64,000 nucleotides of DNA, taken from positions 33,185,245 through 33,249,244 of the forward strand of contig NC_036447.1 of NCBI RefSeq assembly GCF_002775205.1, written 5' to 3'. This stretch comes from Xiphophorus maculatus. Its lineage: Eukaryota > Chordata > Actinopteri > Cyprinodontiformes > Poeciliidae. Position numbers and translations under genes: made by a program. The notes below the pieces were generated by a model. It did no database searches. It was not told the DNA's origin and was given only the letters and a program-made list of their open reading frames with translations. The number at the start of each line of letters is the position of its first letter. Within the stretch, counting starts at the first letter, position 1. Shown piece after piece: positions 12,836-26,700 of this stretch.

Positions 12836-14380
12836 GTAAGACTGCGGCCATCCATTATTGTGGCGATATGTCAGCCTGGGATGCTGTGGTTTATCACAGG
12901 CCTCCTCCTACACCCGAGTTATCCCACAGAGCAGCAAACACGTATTTATAGATGGAAAGTGGTCAGCATCTCAGCTTTCTGGAGAATGGAGACAGCGGGC
13001 CAACATGGATCCATGAAAACAGATGAAGCCTCTAAACAGGAAGACCAATTTCATGTATGGTTTCCTCCTGTTTTATCGCGACTGAAATATATCGCGTGAT
13101 AAGGCGGAATGATAAAAACCAACAATGCAATTAAATATTAAGCGTAAAAATGATTAAAGTTGATAAAATAGGGAATACGCTGAGAGCTTTGTAAAATAAA
13201 ATAAAGATAACTTCACTGTATGTAGCAGGGCTCGTAGAGCTGAGCCTGTGTATAGATATTTTACAGGTGAAGCCGCTGAGATGTGGCTCAAGCATAACGA
13301 ACCATACACAGTACAATACATGCAAGTATTGTGATGAAAATGGATCTCAAGATGTGCAGAAAGTTTTGACATATTGAAACATTTCAGTACAATTTGCTTT
13401 ATTCAGATTTGTATGCTGTATATGTAATAGCACATACAGTGCCATCGGAGCTGTATGCTGGCTTTAAAATGAGTTCATTTTTGAACATTTACATTTTTAG
13501 TTTGAGAAAACAAAAGTGTGGAAAATCTAAACGTAAGGAAATAACTAGTTGTTCTGCAAATATCATAGGGCAAAGTCTTTCAGATGGATGGATGTCTACA
13601 TGCGGAGAGAAGGATTTTAAATGCTTTACATATTTAAAACCCTAGAGGTTTTTAAAGATTTCTTTCTGAGGAATGAGTAGATTGAATTTGTGTGGTGAAC
13701 CATTTCTGTACTAACTGAGCCTCACTTTCCAATCATTTTCCTGCTGAAATACCCGCCACACTTGATTTAACAAGTTGCGATATTCCAAACTGTTCATGAT
13801 CCAACGCATTCTAATGCGTTGATAATTCAATTTTTTTAGTTATTAGTGCCTTAATAATTTTGTAAAAAGCTGAACATTGCTTAAGATTGCGCCATCAAGC
13901 CGTCCCATGTTTCCACTGGGAATTTGATGACTTGTTTTTAGTGATGATAGAGTCTAAAGTTGAAAACCATTCATGCTATAACCTTCTAATCTTTTGCTCC
14001 TTCCGAGGAGTCGCTATGGAATTCTACTTGAAACTCTGGATCGCCTCACAAAGATTACTTTAAGCCTAAATCTGCCAGACATATGAATAATTTGGAGGTT
14101 AAGTGGAGCTCCATAAGATGACTGATGGGTCACTCGTCAAAGTAAATGATGGTACAACTCTCAGATCATGTCTGATCACACATATCCAGTGAGGAAGGAT
14201 AAAAAGTATTTTGTTCCTTTTATTGAGGACTACAAAAATTTTAGAATTACAAAACATGAAACTTTGTCCATGCTGCTCAACTCCTTCAATTCATCTTAAC
14301 TCTGTGAAAATCAAAGACAAAAAACAGCACCTGTTGTACATATGCATTGGTTTTAAACAAACGGCTTCTTGATCAAAATC
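12836..14380. other. gng13 intron 1, proximal part without recognised elements
   Basis: AT-rich, no supported exon or repeat. Scattered short frames show no family resemblance. Confidence 0.5.
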
Positions 14381-15130
14381 AATCAAATTTTATTTGTATA
14401 GCACATTTCAGCAGCAAGGCATTTCAAAGTGCTTTACATCATTTCAAACACAGAAACACAATGCAACATAGAATCAATAATCAAAACATGACATTAAGTC
14501 AAGTTCCATCAATAAATTTGTAATTGATTACATTTCAAATACAATTCTAAACATGTGGGTTTTTAGTCAAGTTTGCATCCATAGAAGGTTTACCTGTTAC
14601 ACTCCTACTGTGTTATATGGAACAAAATACCTGTTGCTATTTTTATTCCCACTCACGCTCACAATCACACAGTTTAAAACGATGTAGACAGCATTTCAAT
14701 GGGCTTCTGGCACAAAGTTCCGTACACCTCTTTCACGGAATTTCAAGCAGGGACTCCTTCGTCCCTCACGGATTTTTGTACAATTTCAACATAGAATCAA
14801 CAATCAGACCATGACATTAAGTCAAGTTCCATCAATAAACTTGATTACATTTCAAATACAATTCTAAACAGGTGGGTTTTTAGTCTAAATTTAAAAGAAG
14901 TCAGTGTTTCAGCTGTTTTACAGTTTTCTGGAAGTTTGTTCCAAATTTGTGGTGCATAGATGCTGAAAGCTGCTTCTCCTCATTTGGTTCTGGTTCTGGG
15001 GATGCAGAGCAGACCAGAACCGGAAGACCTGAGAGGTCTGGAAGGTTGATACAACAACAGCAGATCTTTGATGTATTGTGGTGCTAAGCTGTTCAGTGAT
15101 TTATAAACTAACAACAGTATTTTTGAGAGT
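14381..15130 (-). repeat. L2/CR1-type LINE 3' region, minus orientation, internally rearranged
   Basis: The minus strand ends with the typical tail reading TTGATTGATT after GCTATACAAATAAAATTTG. A block with AACATAGAATCAA...CATGACATTAAGTCAAGTTC occurs twice (about 14,467-14,545 and 14,788-14,875), so the copy is duplicated or composite. Related pieces lie on the plus strand at 36,395-36,720 and 49,690-50,760. Confidence 0.6.
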
Positions 15131-15409
15131 TTACCTAATTTTTATTTAAGCTTTAAAAACTTGTGACTGTATTCAGGGGAGAAGCTCGAGTTTTTGTTTT
15201 TCCATTTTGTCACGTTCCAACCACAGACATTTGTTGGGTTTTGTCTTGACTTTCGGTTTCAGACCACATTAATATAAATCTGAAGTGTGCCTATGTATTT
15301 AGCCTCCTTTATTCTGACACCCTTCAATAAAATTCACAATGTCATGTTTTGTATTTATTAAAACGTGTGTGCCATGTTCAAGCATCAAGGTGTCCATATG
15401 TACACTTGG

Positions 15410-16600
15410 CACGGGACACCCTAGGTTGCAGTTCGATGATCGACTTTGTCATCAGATCTGCGGCCATGTTTTGGACACGAGGGTGAAGAGGTGTGTGGAG
15501 CTGTCCACTGATCCTCTACCTGGTGGTGAGTTGGGAGGATGCCGGTCAGATCTGGCAGGCCCAAACGTGTCGTGAGGGTCTGCTGGGAACGTATGGCAGA
15601 GTCTGATGTGAGACGGAGATTTAACTCCCATCTCCAGCAGAACTTTGAACATGTTCTCGGGGGTCGTGGGGAACATTGAGTCTGAGTGGATCATGTTCTG
15701 CGCTTCCATTGTCTAAGTGGCTTATCAGAGCTGTGGCTGCAAGGTTGTCGGTGCCTGTCACGGCAGCAACCAGTTGGTGGACACCTTCAATGAGGGATGC
15801 TGTTAGACTGAAGAAGGAGTCCTATCGGGCCTGTGGGACTCCGGAAACAGCTGATGGGTACCGGCGGGCGAAGCGGCATGCGGCTCGGGTGGTTGCTGAG
15901 GCAAAAACTCTGGCGTGGGAGGAGTTTGGAGAGGCCATGGAGAAAGACTTCCGTACGGCTTCGAGGCGATTCTGGTCCACCATCCAGCGCCTCAGGAGGG
16001 GGAAGCAGCACCAACACTGTTTACAGTGGGGATGGTGTGCTGCTGACCTCGACCTGGGACATTGTGGGCCGGTGGGCAGAATACTTCGAAGACCTCCTCA
16101 ATCCCACCAACATGCCTTCCATTGAGGAAGCTGAGCCTGGGGACTCTGGGTTGGGCTCTCCAATCTCTGGGGACGAGATCGCCGAGGTGGTTAAAAAGCT
16201 CCTCGGTGGCAGGGCCCCGGGGGTGGATGAGATCCACCCGGAGTTCTGGATGTTGTAGGGTTGTGTTGGCTTACGCGACTCTGCAATATCGCATGAACAT
16301 CGGGGCAAGTCCCCCTGGATTGGCAGACTGGGGTGGTCACACACACACACACTGTTCAAAAAGGGGGGGGACCACAGGGTGTGCTCCAATTACAGAGGAG
16401 TCACACTATTAAGCCTCCCTGGCAAGGTCTATTCAGAGATCCTGAGAGGAGGGTCCATTGGACAGTTGAACCTCATAGTCGGGAAGAGCAGGGTGGTTTT
16501 CGTCCTGGTCGTGGAACACTGGACCAGCTGTGGTCCAGCTGGCCCAGGACCCCAGCAGGGTGGCTGAGAAAGAGGGAAGTCTGGACCTCCCTTCTTAATT
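15410..16600 (+). mobile_element. RTE/Rex3-like LINE fragment, degenerate
   Basis: Broken frames encode parts of the linker and reverse transcriptase of a non-LTR element: [58 protein letters not shown], then in other frames [20 protein letters not shown] and GFRPGRGTLDQL. Several frameshifts make it dead. It lies in gng13 intron 1. A second internally deleted copy is at 32,360-33,640. The clade name is my best recollection and not certain. Confidence 0.7.
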
Positions 16601-16734
16601 CTTGTCTAAGGGTTAAGGTTGTGTGACAAAATGCAGCAGGATTCAACTGGCTTGAATAGCTAGACTGAGTGTGTTTTGAATATTTAAGTGACTAGCTACT
16701 GTTTCAAATGTTCTTGTGTGTGTGTGTACCACAG

Positions 16735-17301
16735 CAACTGCATCATGGCAGAGTTGGACGTCCCACAGATGAAGAGAGAAGTGGAAAGTCTTCAGTATCA
16801 ACTGGCGATCAACAGAGAAAAATCCTCCATTACTGTAACGGAGTGAGTGGAGCATGAACTGTCTCTCTCTCTCACACGCACACATACATATATGTTTGCG
16901 TGGCTATCTTTGTGGGAACTTTCCATTGACTTCCATTCATTTCTACATCCTAAACTTTACCCTAACCTTACCCATTACATACCTAACCAAAACTCAATTC
17001 ACACCTTAGTCCTAAATCTCACCCCTGACCCAAAAACAATTTTTTCCCTTGTGGGCTTTGGTCCCCACAACATAGTATGTGTCAGGAAAATGGTCCCCAC
17101 AAGGTACTACAAACAAAGAAAACCACACACACACGCACACCTCTCTGCCATTCTGGAATAAATTCGCTCATGGTGATGATGGTTTGTTTCCGCAGGCTGG
17201 TGAAGTGGATTGAAGGCTGTGTTTGTGAAGATCCATTTCTGAACCCTGAGCTGATGCGAGCCAACCCCTGGGTAGAAAAGGGCAAGTGTGTGATCCTCTA
17301 G
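16735..17301 (+). CDS. gng13: G protein gamma-13 subunit
   Basis: The CDS is 16745-16842 joined to 17196-17301. The acceptor is at 16731-16734, the donor GTGAGT follows 16842, and the acceptor CGCAG ends at 17195. The product has 67 residues, the same as mammalian GNG13. It starts MAELDVPQMKREVESLQYQL, keeps the helical N-terminus that pairs with G-beta, the DPFLNPELM and NPWVEKGK motifs, and ends CVIL, a CaaX box whose final Leu predicts geranylgeranylation and membrane attachment. GNG13 acts in retinal ON-bipolar and chemosensory signalling. The gene is convergent with chtf18, as in human. Intron 2 holds a repeat at about 16,858-17,135. Assignment is strong. Confidence 0.95.
16858..17135 (+). 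repeat. Interspersed repeat flanked by CA tracts
   Basis: A repeat containing GTCCCCACAA blocks at one end and AGTCAATGGAAAG (minus) at the other. It has a closely similar copy in reverse orientation at about 35,605-35,890 and CA/CT simple repeat at both sides. No coding potential. Confidence 0.65.
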
Positions 17302-17412
17302 TGGTCACACACACAATCAAAGATGTATATAATCTGAAAAAACAAAAAGCATGCACTCTCACACCGCCTTGCTGCATGAATTCACTCCCAAAAATCATTG
17401 CTTTAATTTCTG

Positions 17413-17422
17413 TTTATTTATT
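17413..17422 (-). terminator. chtf18: chtf18 poly(A) signal(s)
   Basis: On the minus strand two overlapping AATAAA hexamers lie 175-184 nt after the chtf18 stop. Their use would place the chtf18 3' end near 17,395, inside the gng13 3' UTR. Confidence 0.55.
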
Positions 17423-17535
17423 TGGAGATTTCTGGATGCTGTTGCTTGATGTGTCAGACTGAGTGTGCAACATGGAACATCTTTCCTTGGGTCTCGCAAT
17501 GTTCTTTTTTTTTGGCTCTTTGCACTGTCAATCCA

Positions 17536-17541
17536 AATAAA
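17536..17541 (+). terminator. gng13: gng13 poly(A) signal
   Basis: AATAAA about 235 nt after the gng13 stop; the predicted mRNA end is near 17,556, only about 40 bases before the chtf18 stop codon on the opposite strand. Confidence 0.65.
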
Positions 17542-17596
17542 GACTGTTTGAATTAACAAAGCATGTTGATGTCGATCCATTCATGCTGGAGGAGTG

Positions 17597-17718
17597 CTAC
17601 TGAAGCTCTCTGATGTAAACATTGCGTCTGACCGCATTGGACATGCCTTCGTTGAAACGGAACCACACATCACTGTTTCCCACGGCTGTTCCCATCGCAA
17701 CAACAGCACACTTCTCAC
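17597..17718 (-). CDS. chtf18: chtf18 exon 22, Ctf8/Dcc1-binding C-terminus
   Basis: The acceptor CCCTACAG precedes 17718 and stop TAG is at 17599-17597. It encodes [20 protein letters not shown] followed by [11 protein letters not shown], the most conserved C-terminal motif of CTF18, which in yeast and human holds the Dcc1-Ctf8 partners. It starts 296 bases beyond the gng13 stop on the opposite strand. Confidence 0.93.
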
Positions 17719-20700
17719 CTGTAGGGACAGGAAACATCTTTTAAACATCAACTCTAACGTAGCAAATCACAGACTACCAAAAGAAACTCCAAAATGAGGC
17801 ATTTAGCCACAAAAATGATCTGTCTGAGTACGGCAACTGACAGGAACAATGTCCCACTCCATGAAATCTGCTGAGGGTAAAATTATTCAAGAACTGGCTG
17901 ACAGCCCAAAATGAATGCTGACCTCTTTCTGTCTAAGCATGTTAACACAAACCTGCATGCTGCAGAGCAACGATCTGTTAAGACTGCTTTAATGGGGGGT
18001 GCTGTGGTGGCGCAGGGGTTAAGCACAACCCATGTATGGAGGCCTTAGTCCTCGACACAGCCGTCGCAGGTTCGATTCCGGCCTAGCAATCTTTGCCCCC
18101 TCTCTCATTACCAACTTTTCTGTCAATTAACTATCAAATAACCATCACTAGAGCCAATAAAACCTTTTTTTTAAAATACTGCTTTAATGGCCAGACTGGG
18201 TGATGAGCAGTTACTCAGGTCATTTATTTACAGTAAATCTAAATTGTTGGTGATGACACACAACACTTGAATTAAAAGAGGGCTGTGATTTCTTTTGTTA
18301 GATTTTCTTTTTATATCACTATGTGTTGACTTTGTAAGCCCAAAAACTTAAAAACAATAAATGATCAAAATATAGAAATATAGACATGTCAAACTGTGAT
18401 AAAATAAAACTGAATGAAATGGAACCCAAACCAGACAGCTTTCCATTTAATGGCTTAGAAGTAAACCAGGACAGATCACAGGTTTCATTCAAATCCAGTA
18501 AGTTTAGCTCCAGTTTTATGAAAGTAAATATGTCACCAGGATTTGAATTAAAAAAAAATACCACTGAAATTTTAATGTAACTCTTTCAGTGTTAAAATAT
18601 ATTCAGAATACATTTTTAACCTAGTGGCTGGTTGTTGGAATCTGACATCTGTTGCTAATGTCTGTGACCTGAAGTAACCTTTTTACACTGAATTTTTAGA
18701 CATTGAATTCAGACAGCAAAATTGAACCAATTGAATCTGAAAAGACTGAAAATATTGCATTAAAATTTTGAAAAGTAGAATTTTTTTTATATGTCGAATT
18801 TTTTAACACTGAAAAGTTGAACAGCTATTGAAAATTAGATCACTTCGAAATAGCAATGTGAATTTTTAGCTTGAAGTGAAAATAAATGAAATTTCAACCA
18901 TGTAAAAATAATAATAAACCTTTTTTATGTTTAAAATGTATTCTGGATATATTTTAACAGCGAAAGAGTAACATTAAAATTTCAGTGGCAACTAGACTTT
19001 CAACTGATTCAATATTCTACAAGATTGAATATCCATCCCCTTTTTCTGGGTCTGATTCAGGATTTCAATATCTGGGGGGAGATATAAGGCCTAATGTGGG
19101 GACTTGCTGAAAAATAGTCTTGCTAAAGTACAAAAAGATATTAAAAGATTTTACTAGATGGATAAATCTGCCAATTTCATGGATGGGGAGAATAAGTCTC
19201 ATAAAGATGAACATCCTGTCAAGATTACTTTACCCAATGCAATTGTTATCAATCTATATTTCTAAGCTAGCTAAAAAAATTGAAAGGGACTTTTCTAAAT
19301 TTATATGGCAAGAGAAAACACCAAGGTTGAGTATGAAAACTCTGCAACTGCCAAAGGTTAAAGGGGGTTTGTCCTTCCCTAACATTAAACATTATGACTG
19401 GGCTTATTATGGCAAAATCATTAATGAGTGGCTTCACAATTATTTTAAAGGCCAGGAAGCACCTTTTGAAAAGAGGGCATGTAAACCTTCAATTTATTAG
19501 GAGAGATTACAAGCATAAAAAATTCCTGTTTGAAGAGGGAGGATAAATACAGCGAAAAGTTGGCAAGGACAATTCTGATGGTAGGAAGGATTCTCTTGCC
19601 TATATTACACAATAAAGACTTCCTCCCACAGGGGTGTTCAGCAGTATTTGGAAACTGGCACAAAAAATGCATCAAAATAATAGCAGATCTATTTGATAAT
19701 AACATATTGATGACCTTTGCCCAGCTTCAAAATAAATTTGGCCTCTCATCCAAGGATTTCTATGCCTACCTACAAATTCGTCACTTTGTAGCATCTGGCT
19801 GCCCCAGGACCCTTGCACACTTCCAGAGCCAACAGAAAAGCTCCTTAACAAGTTTACCTTAAATACAGGTTTTATTTCGAGATTATATAATGTTTTACAA
19901 GGAAGTGTTTCTTTTGTTAGAAATGTCCTCAGACATTGGGAGGAGGATCGGGGAAAAGTCTGTAGGGAAGCGGTTTGGGAGAACTGCTTTAAATTATCCC
20001 ATTCTTTGATAATAATCTCTAGTACCTTTATATTTATCTACTTATATATTTTTTCTTTTATTTAATTACTTTGTTTCATTATTTTAGATAAGATAGATAA
20101 GTTAGGTAAGATTTATTTGTCATTGTCATCAACAGATTACAACGAGATTAAGATTTGCTCGACTCGAGTTAAGATGCAGGTTATGTGTATATACGTAATA
20201 TACCAAGATAAAGAAATGAATAGTACAAAATGAGAAATAAACTTAGACATCAGAAGATGGTTGCAGTGCCTGGAGGTGTCGCAACAGAATGTAGATTTAT
20301 AACAAAGTGGTGTCAAGAGCAGAAGTTCTTATGCCTTTGAATTTAGTGCCATGATTGCCATCGGGTAAAAACTGTTTTTTAGGCGATTAGTCCTGGTTTT
20401 TATTGCTCTGTATCTCTTGCCTGATGGCAGCAGATGGAAGAGACCATGGTCAGGGTGTGAAGAGTCATTTAAAATGTCCAAAACTTTCTTGTGGAGCCTG
20501 GAAGTGTAAATCTGTTCCATAGTGGGGAGGGGGCAGCCTATGGTTCTCTCTGCTGCCCTAACAACCCTCTGGAGCGCCTTCTTGTCCGTGTTTCCTTCTT
20601 CATTCCAGGTTTTTTTATTTCGTTTTTTTTTTTTTTCTTTTCATTTAAACGCGGCATAGTCAGTTTATATCATAACTACACCTGCTCTGTGTTATGTTGG

Positions 20701-23700
20701 TTCTGTTTTTGAAAATAAATAAAAATGAGTTAAACAAAATTTTAGTGGAATTTTGTTATTCAAATCCTGATGATCCATATTTACTTTCATACAGTTTTCT
20801 CCCAAATGTCTCCATCTGCTTTGGATGGACACCTGGACTAGGTCTTGTCAGTGAAAACAAGACTTAAGTTTAGCATAAAATAAGTCAGGGAACAATGATG
20901 AAAATCCAAGGTTAACTGTGTCTTTGAAGGACGCCAGCAGATAAAATGTAGTGATCAGCCAAGGCAGCAGGACACTCAGGATTAGGAGTTGTGCTGTTCC
21001 AGCGTAATCACCCTGTTGATCGACTGTTTTCAGGGTTTCAGTTAGAAGCTTTAAGTGCCAGAACCACTCAGTGCAGAACCTGGGCCAGAGACAGCACTAA
21101 CAAAACTAACTGAGTGGTTCAATAACTGCACAGAAAGTCTCCTCAATATTACTCAAACTACGCTATTTAGCACAGAAATGTGTTAACCGCTGTCATTATT
21201 TCTCATCATATTTTTAATAGGATTCTGCAGCCATTCTGATAATACAGCAGCAAAGAGTACTCTGTAATCTAATTTATTTAATAAATTAAGTTATCTTTGG
21301 ATGTCTATATTTGTAAAATGGATCTGAAGCCCTTTGAGAGGCAAAATGTACTTTTAATGTCATTTCTTTGGTGAGTTTACAGCATACCACAATTAGAACC
21401 ATCACACACTTTATCAGCTGTGGTTTGAGTGAAGTTGTGATGATGTGACTTTGCACACACAGTACCTGAATCTGAGGACAGCAGGGGCCTCTGAGGTCTG
21501 GGGCCGACGGCTCGACCAAAGAAATCCACCTCCGGCTGCAAAACAGAGGGTGAGGGAGGAGTTAAAGCTGGGTGAGAAGAAAGTAAAACAGGTCAGAGTC
21601 AGGGAACACACGACATCTTTTTTATTAGCCTAATTTCACCATCAGGGGCCGCATTCCCAGGGGCTCCTCGTTACCCTCATTTCTGCCCTCTAGAGGCTCA
21701 ACTATGTCATTACTCAACCGAGAAAATTACAGGCTGTGGTTTCCAGTCCAGCTGTTGAGCTCTGTACATCCTAAAGGTGAAGTAGTGCAGTTCTGCGTTG
21801 CTGTTGAGTTTTATCATCAGCATGTTCAATGCTGAAGCTGGCTTCTGATGGGTCAGTGTGGTAAAGGTTACGTTTGACTTTTCTAGCTGCATCTGGATCA
21901 CCTACTGGCTCTAAATCAAATCAGGATCATCTATAGGAAACGTTAAACAGATTCTCCTACGTGTTAATTTTGCCAATTTTATACTGATAGTAACAATTCA
22001 AAATGTACCACTGGTCCACTGGATTTTTTGAAGTAAATGGTAAATAGTCGTGTACCGGACATTCTAAAGAACTTTATGCTATTATGGAGATGCTGATTTC
22101 ATTTCCCAGCAGAACTCTGGACCAGCTTGAAGTAAATGACCTTGGAGCTCCTGTTCTCGATTGTCCAGCAAACTGACCTGACCTGAATGTCTCGCAGAGT
22201 TTCCAGAGCGTTACCAAGAGGAAGATGAGATACACCAGAGCCAACAAGTCACATGACCTGAAGGCAGCTATCAAAACAACCTGGACTTCCTGAACCTCAG
22301 CAGAACCACAGGCTGATTGCCTCTATACCAGGGGTCTCAAACTCAATTTACCCGGGGGCCGCTGGAGGTAGAGTCTGGGTGAGGCTGGGCCACATTCACA
22401 CACACGGTCTCCTCAGCCGAACCTTTCTGATTGCCTATTGCCATATTTGGCCGTAGTCAGGCGCTGTAACAGCCGTAATTGTGTAGTGTCTTTTTAAGAT
22501 ACTCTAGTATTGCTAATGTTGTCAGAAGTATGCACCGCGGCTTCTCTGTAGAGAGCGTGGGAGAAACGTGCTAGACGGACATGTTAGCTCCCTAACTTTT
22601 TAGTAATGTTACGGGTTGTTTGGATGCTGCTCAATTTTCATGTCTGATAATATAGCAGCTGTTCAACCGGGCTTTGTAAGGTTGGTGAAGAGCGTATTTA
22701 TTAAAGGACAACACTGGGGAATTCCCAGTACCAGTGTGGTTGTGAGTTTTTGATCGTCCTGACGAATCTGCCGCCTCCTCTCCTCCCTTAAACACAACCC
22801 AAGCGTTACAGCGCCTAACCTTAATTACGTTACACTGATCAGCAACTTCCGGGTCTAGACTGGATGCTGAAGCACGTTAAGCGGGAGCGGCCGCAGAAAT
22901 TGCGCATGTACCGCATGCAAATAATGACACATAGAAAATGCAAATAGGGATGTGCTGTGGTGGCGCAGGGGTTAAGCACAACCCACACAAGGAGGCTTTA
23001 GTCCTTGTCCCGGCTGTCGCAGGTTCGATTCCCGGCCTGGCGACCTTTGCCGCATGTCTTCCCCCTTCTCTCATTACCCACTTTCCTGTCAATTAACTAT
23101 CAAATAAAGGCCACTAGAGCCAATAAAACCTTTTTTTTTTTTTTTTTTAAAAATGCAAATAGGCCCGGCCGATGTCCCGCCCCTGAGAGCAATATACTCC
23201 ACCGTGATTGGTAAGTTCGTTCAGCTCCGCACACAACACTGAAAAGTGCCAATTATATCAAACTCGTGGGCCGCACTAACATTAAACTTTCATATTAAGG
23301 CGGGGGCCACAAACTATCATCCCGAGGGCCGCAGTTGGCCCGCGGGCCGCGAGTTTGAGACCCCTGCTCTATACCATGCCGCATTAATCCAGTAATTCAT
23401 GCAGAAGTATGGAGTGCACAGAAATGAACATACACTTGCCAAAAGTATTCACTCGCCTGCCATGACTCATATGAGCTTAAGTGACATCCCATTCCTAAGC
23501 TATAGGGTTCAATATGATGCTGGTCCACCTTTGCAGCTAGAGCAGCTTCAACTCTTCTGGGAAGGCTGTCTACAAGGTTTAAGAGTGTGTTTATGGAGAT
23601 TTTTGACCATTCTTCCAAGCCCAGCTCCTGAGAAACAACCCCACACCATAATCCCCCCTCCACCAAACTTTACCCTTGGTACAATGCAGTCAGACTTATA

Positions 23701-26700
23701 CCGTTCTCCTGGCAACTGCCAAACCTAGACTCGCCCATCAGATTGCCAGATGGAGAAGCGCAATTCGTCACTCCAGAGAACGCACCTGCACTGCTTTAGA
23801 GTCCAGTAGCAGCGTGCTTTACACCACTGCATCCGAAGCTTTGCATTGAATGCAGCTGGTCCACCACGGAAGCCCATTCCATGAAGTTCTCTGCGCACTG
23901 TTCTTGAGCTAATCTGAAGGCGTCATGAAGTTACGAGGTCTGTAGTGTACTTTGTGGCTTAGTTCCATTTGTTGCAATGGAAGTGCTTGTTTCAGCCAAG
24001 CACTTCCATTTTCTTATAATACAGCTGACAGTTGACTGTGTGGAATATTTAAGATCGAGGAAATTTCACCTGTGGATTTGTTGCACAGGTGGCATCCTAA
24101 CACAGTTCCATGCTGGAATTCACCAAGCTCCTACTTTCATTAGTACAAGCCTTAGGTTTCAGTCTACTTTTCCAAATATTCAGTTTTTTGAGCAGTAATT
24201 GCCTATTTCTATTTAAAACAAAAGGTCAGCAAACAGCCACCAAAATCTGATCAGATTAAAACTCTTTTAGAAAATCAAAAATAAAAACTGTATTTTAAAT
24301 GTTAATAATAATAGGGGGTAATAATGCCCCCGGACAACTACTCTGGTTCTGGTTGATGAATACAGAAATGTTTCTGTTCGTTCGTTCTTCTCTGACCAGC
24401 TTCAGTGTTGAGAAGGGTTTGTGAATCTGAGTTGGCAGCAATTGCTTCAGAGTGCCTGATCAGAACACTTCTAAATATTCAGATGAAGGTAGAACAAAGA
24501 AAGAGGAGTCTAAATCAAAGTTCACTCTTCATACTGAAAAGTTGCCAGAATGAAAAGGTGGCCTTGGTGAAACCACATACTTTCATATATGACAGTATGT
24601 GTGTGTGGTTTCTGTAAGAAAGCAGAATAATACTAATTAATTATAACCAAAGTTACAACATAAACATAAAAGTACAGTGAAGCTGTACTTAAATACACTG
24701 TAGAGCTAAATCAGTTGGCATATTGGTTCAGTCTGGTTAACTAACTAAACTTGAAGTTGGTTAATTATGAATTAACACAGAGCATGCAGCTTTACAACAA
24801 GGGCACATTAACACAGGGGTGGCAACCATGCAGCATGCAGCACATGAAATTTTGTTAAGCTGGTGCTACAAGTCTCCAGTAGTTGTCAGTCTAACAGGAG
24901 AGACTTTAGGTGATAGATGGAAGCTGAATCATTTAAGAATAAAATCTATTTCCATGGTAGCAGCTTTCCTCAACAGTATTTCTGTCACCTGCATAATTTC
25001 AGATCGGTGCGCCACATCCAAGCTCAGAGGATTGTGAAGCAGAGGTGGGAGTGAAGCAGAGCGAGCTGCTGCTGCTACAGAAATAATAAGATAGAAGCAA
25101 GTCAGAGTTTGCGCAGCAGGCTGTGGTGTCGCTAAGGAGAAAAACAAACCAGTTCTGATCTCATTAACACAATCAATAGTGTGCGCATCGTGGTGACGCG
25201 CAGAGTGGAAGGTTCATGGATTTCAGATATGGAGTGATTTTTTAAAAGGCAAAATAAATAAATAAATAAATAAAAAACAGAACCAAAGTGAGAAAAATCG
25301 GAAAGAAACAGAGACTCGTGTGATAGTTTTAATCAATAATATTTGAGTGAGGTTTTAAATCTGGTCTTGAGGTACTTTAGCACAGCCGTGCTGTCAGTCC
25401 AAAAGATCGATTCAGCGAGCTCCAGCTCTTTTCTTAGCAGTGTGTCCATCTTTGTGGCTGCCATCAATTCCATTCTTGGGATGGATGGTGACTTTAAAAG
25501 TGCAACCCTTGTCTTGGCCATGAAGAATGTGCATTGAGATTCACCAGTTTCAGAGCACAGCAGCAGGTAACTTGCTGTTCCATAGGCATCTTCACTCGAA
25601 GAAAGTGATGAAGCTGTGCGTAGACTGGCATACCAAACTGCTTTGACTTGACACATCGACTGATTCCAAACTTCTCGAGCAGAGACAGACTTGAAATGCA
25701 ACTTTTCCAGATTTTTGCAACATTGTCTTGCAGATCTTCATCCCCGCTATACTTCTGCCAACATAAATTCTTTTTGCTGGAAGTATTACAGGAGCAAGAA
25801 ATCCCAAGGGGTCAAAGATGGAGCTGACCAAGGAAAGCAGACCTTTCCTAGTGTGTGGTCGATCTTTGGGGTTGGTCTTGAACCTGAACTGATCTGATTC
25901 AGTGCACCACTGGATGCCCAATGTCCTTTCCATCGGCAGATGGTCTTCATCTAAGTCCAGATTTTTAATCCTTGTGAATTCTCCTCTTCTGGAATTGCTG
26001 TTACTGCTGTTACTTGACCGTTTGGTCAGTCGAAATCCTCCTTTTTTCAACATGCTTCTTAACTCGGCGCATAGCGTGATGGCTGTATGTTCATCAGAAA
26101 CTGACTTTACTTGTCTATGTAAAAATGTTTCTGAACTGTTTTGACCGTCTCCTGAGCAAACTCATCTGCAAAATCTGTTGAAAGCTTGAACTGCAGTTGC
26201 CAGAGTTCCTCTAGATTAGCCACTGAAATCCAGTTTGCAGCAATTCCTGTCAATGTGTCACTCATCATGTCCATTTTGTCTCTAAGCAGTCTATTCACCA
26301 TCCAGCCCAAGATTGTCTTTATTGCATATGATCCGTTGTCCACACTGTTAACCACTTGCAATGGTTCCAAAACTTTAGGAACAATTGCTCTGGTAAGCAA
26401 TCCAACCTCTGTTTGGACAGTGGGGATTTTCACCTCCTTGAGGTGGGGCCAACCATCAATATCCTCTTGATGGGGAATATTGTCCTTAGTTACAGGAATC
26501 TCTTTCTGTGAATAAATCTCAGAAAGTTCCACAAATTGATTGGTGTCCAAGCTGCTGATCTCCAGACCAGTCATAATGCGTGTATTCACAACTGATTCAT
26601 TTCCCATAGTTCACAACGAAATGTTGATGTTGCACCCATCCATGTTCAACTGATTAATCAGTGACTCTGTAGCAAAGGAAGCCGAGCTACCTCAATCCAA

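Noticed and set aside
12612..12851. Minus-strand 79-residue GC-rich frame
   Set aside because: Antisense shadow of the gng13 leader exon; Arg/Leu-rich as expected from CpG-rich DNA.
17996..18177. tRNA gene suggested by B-box sequence
   Set aside because: Diverged tRNA-like head followed by a SINE body, tail and target duplication; the same holds for the 12.1, 22.9, 37.3, 38.7 and 56.2 kb copies.
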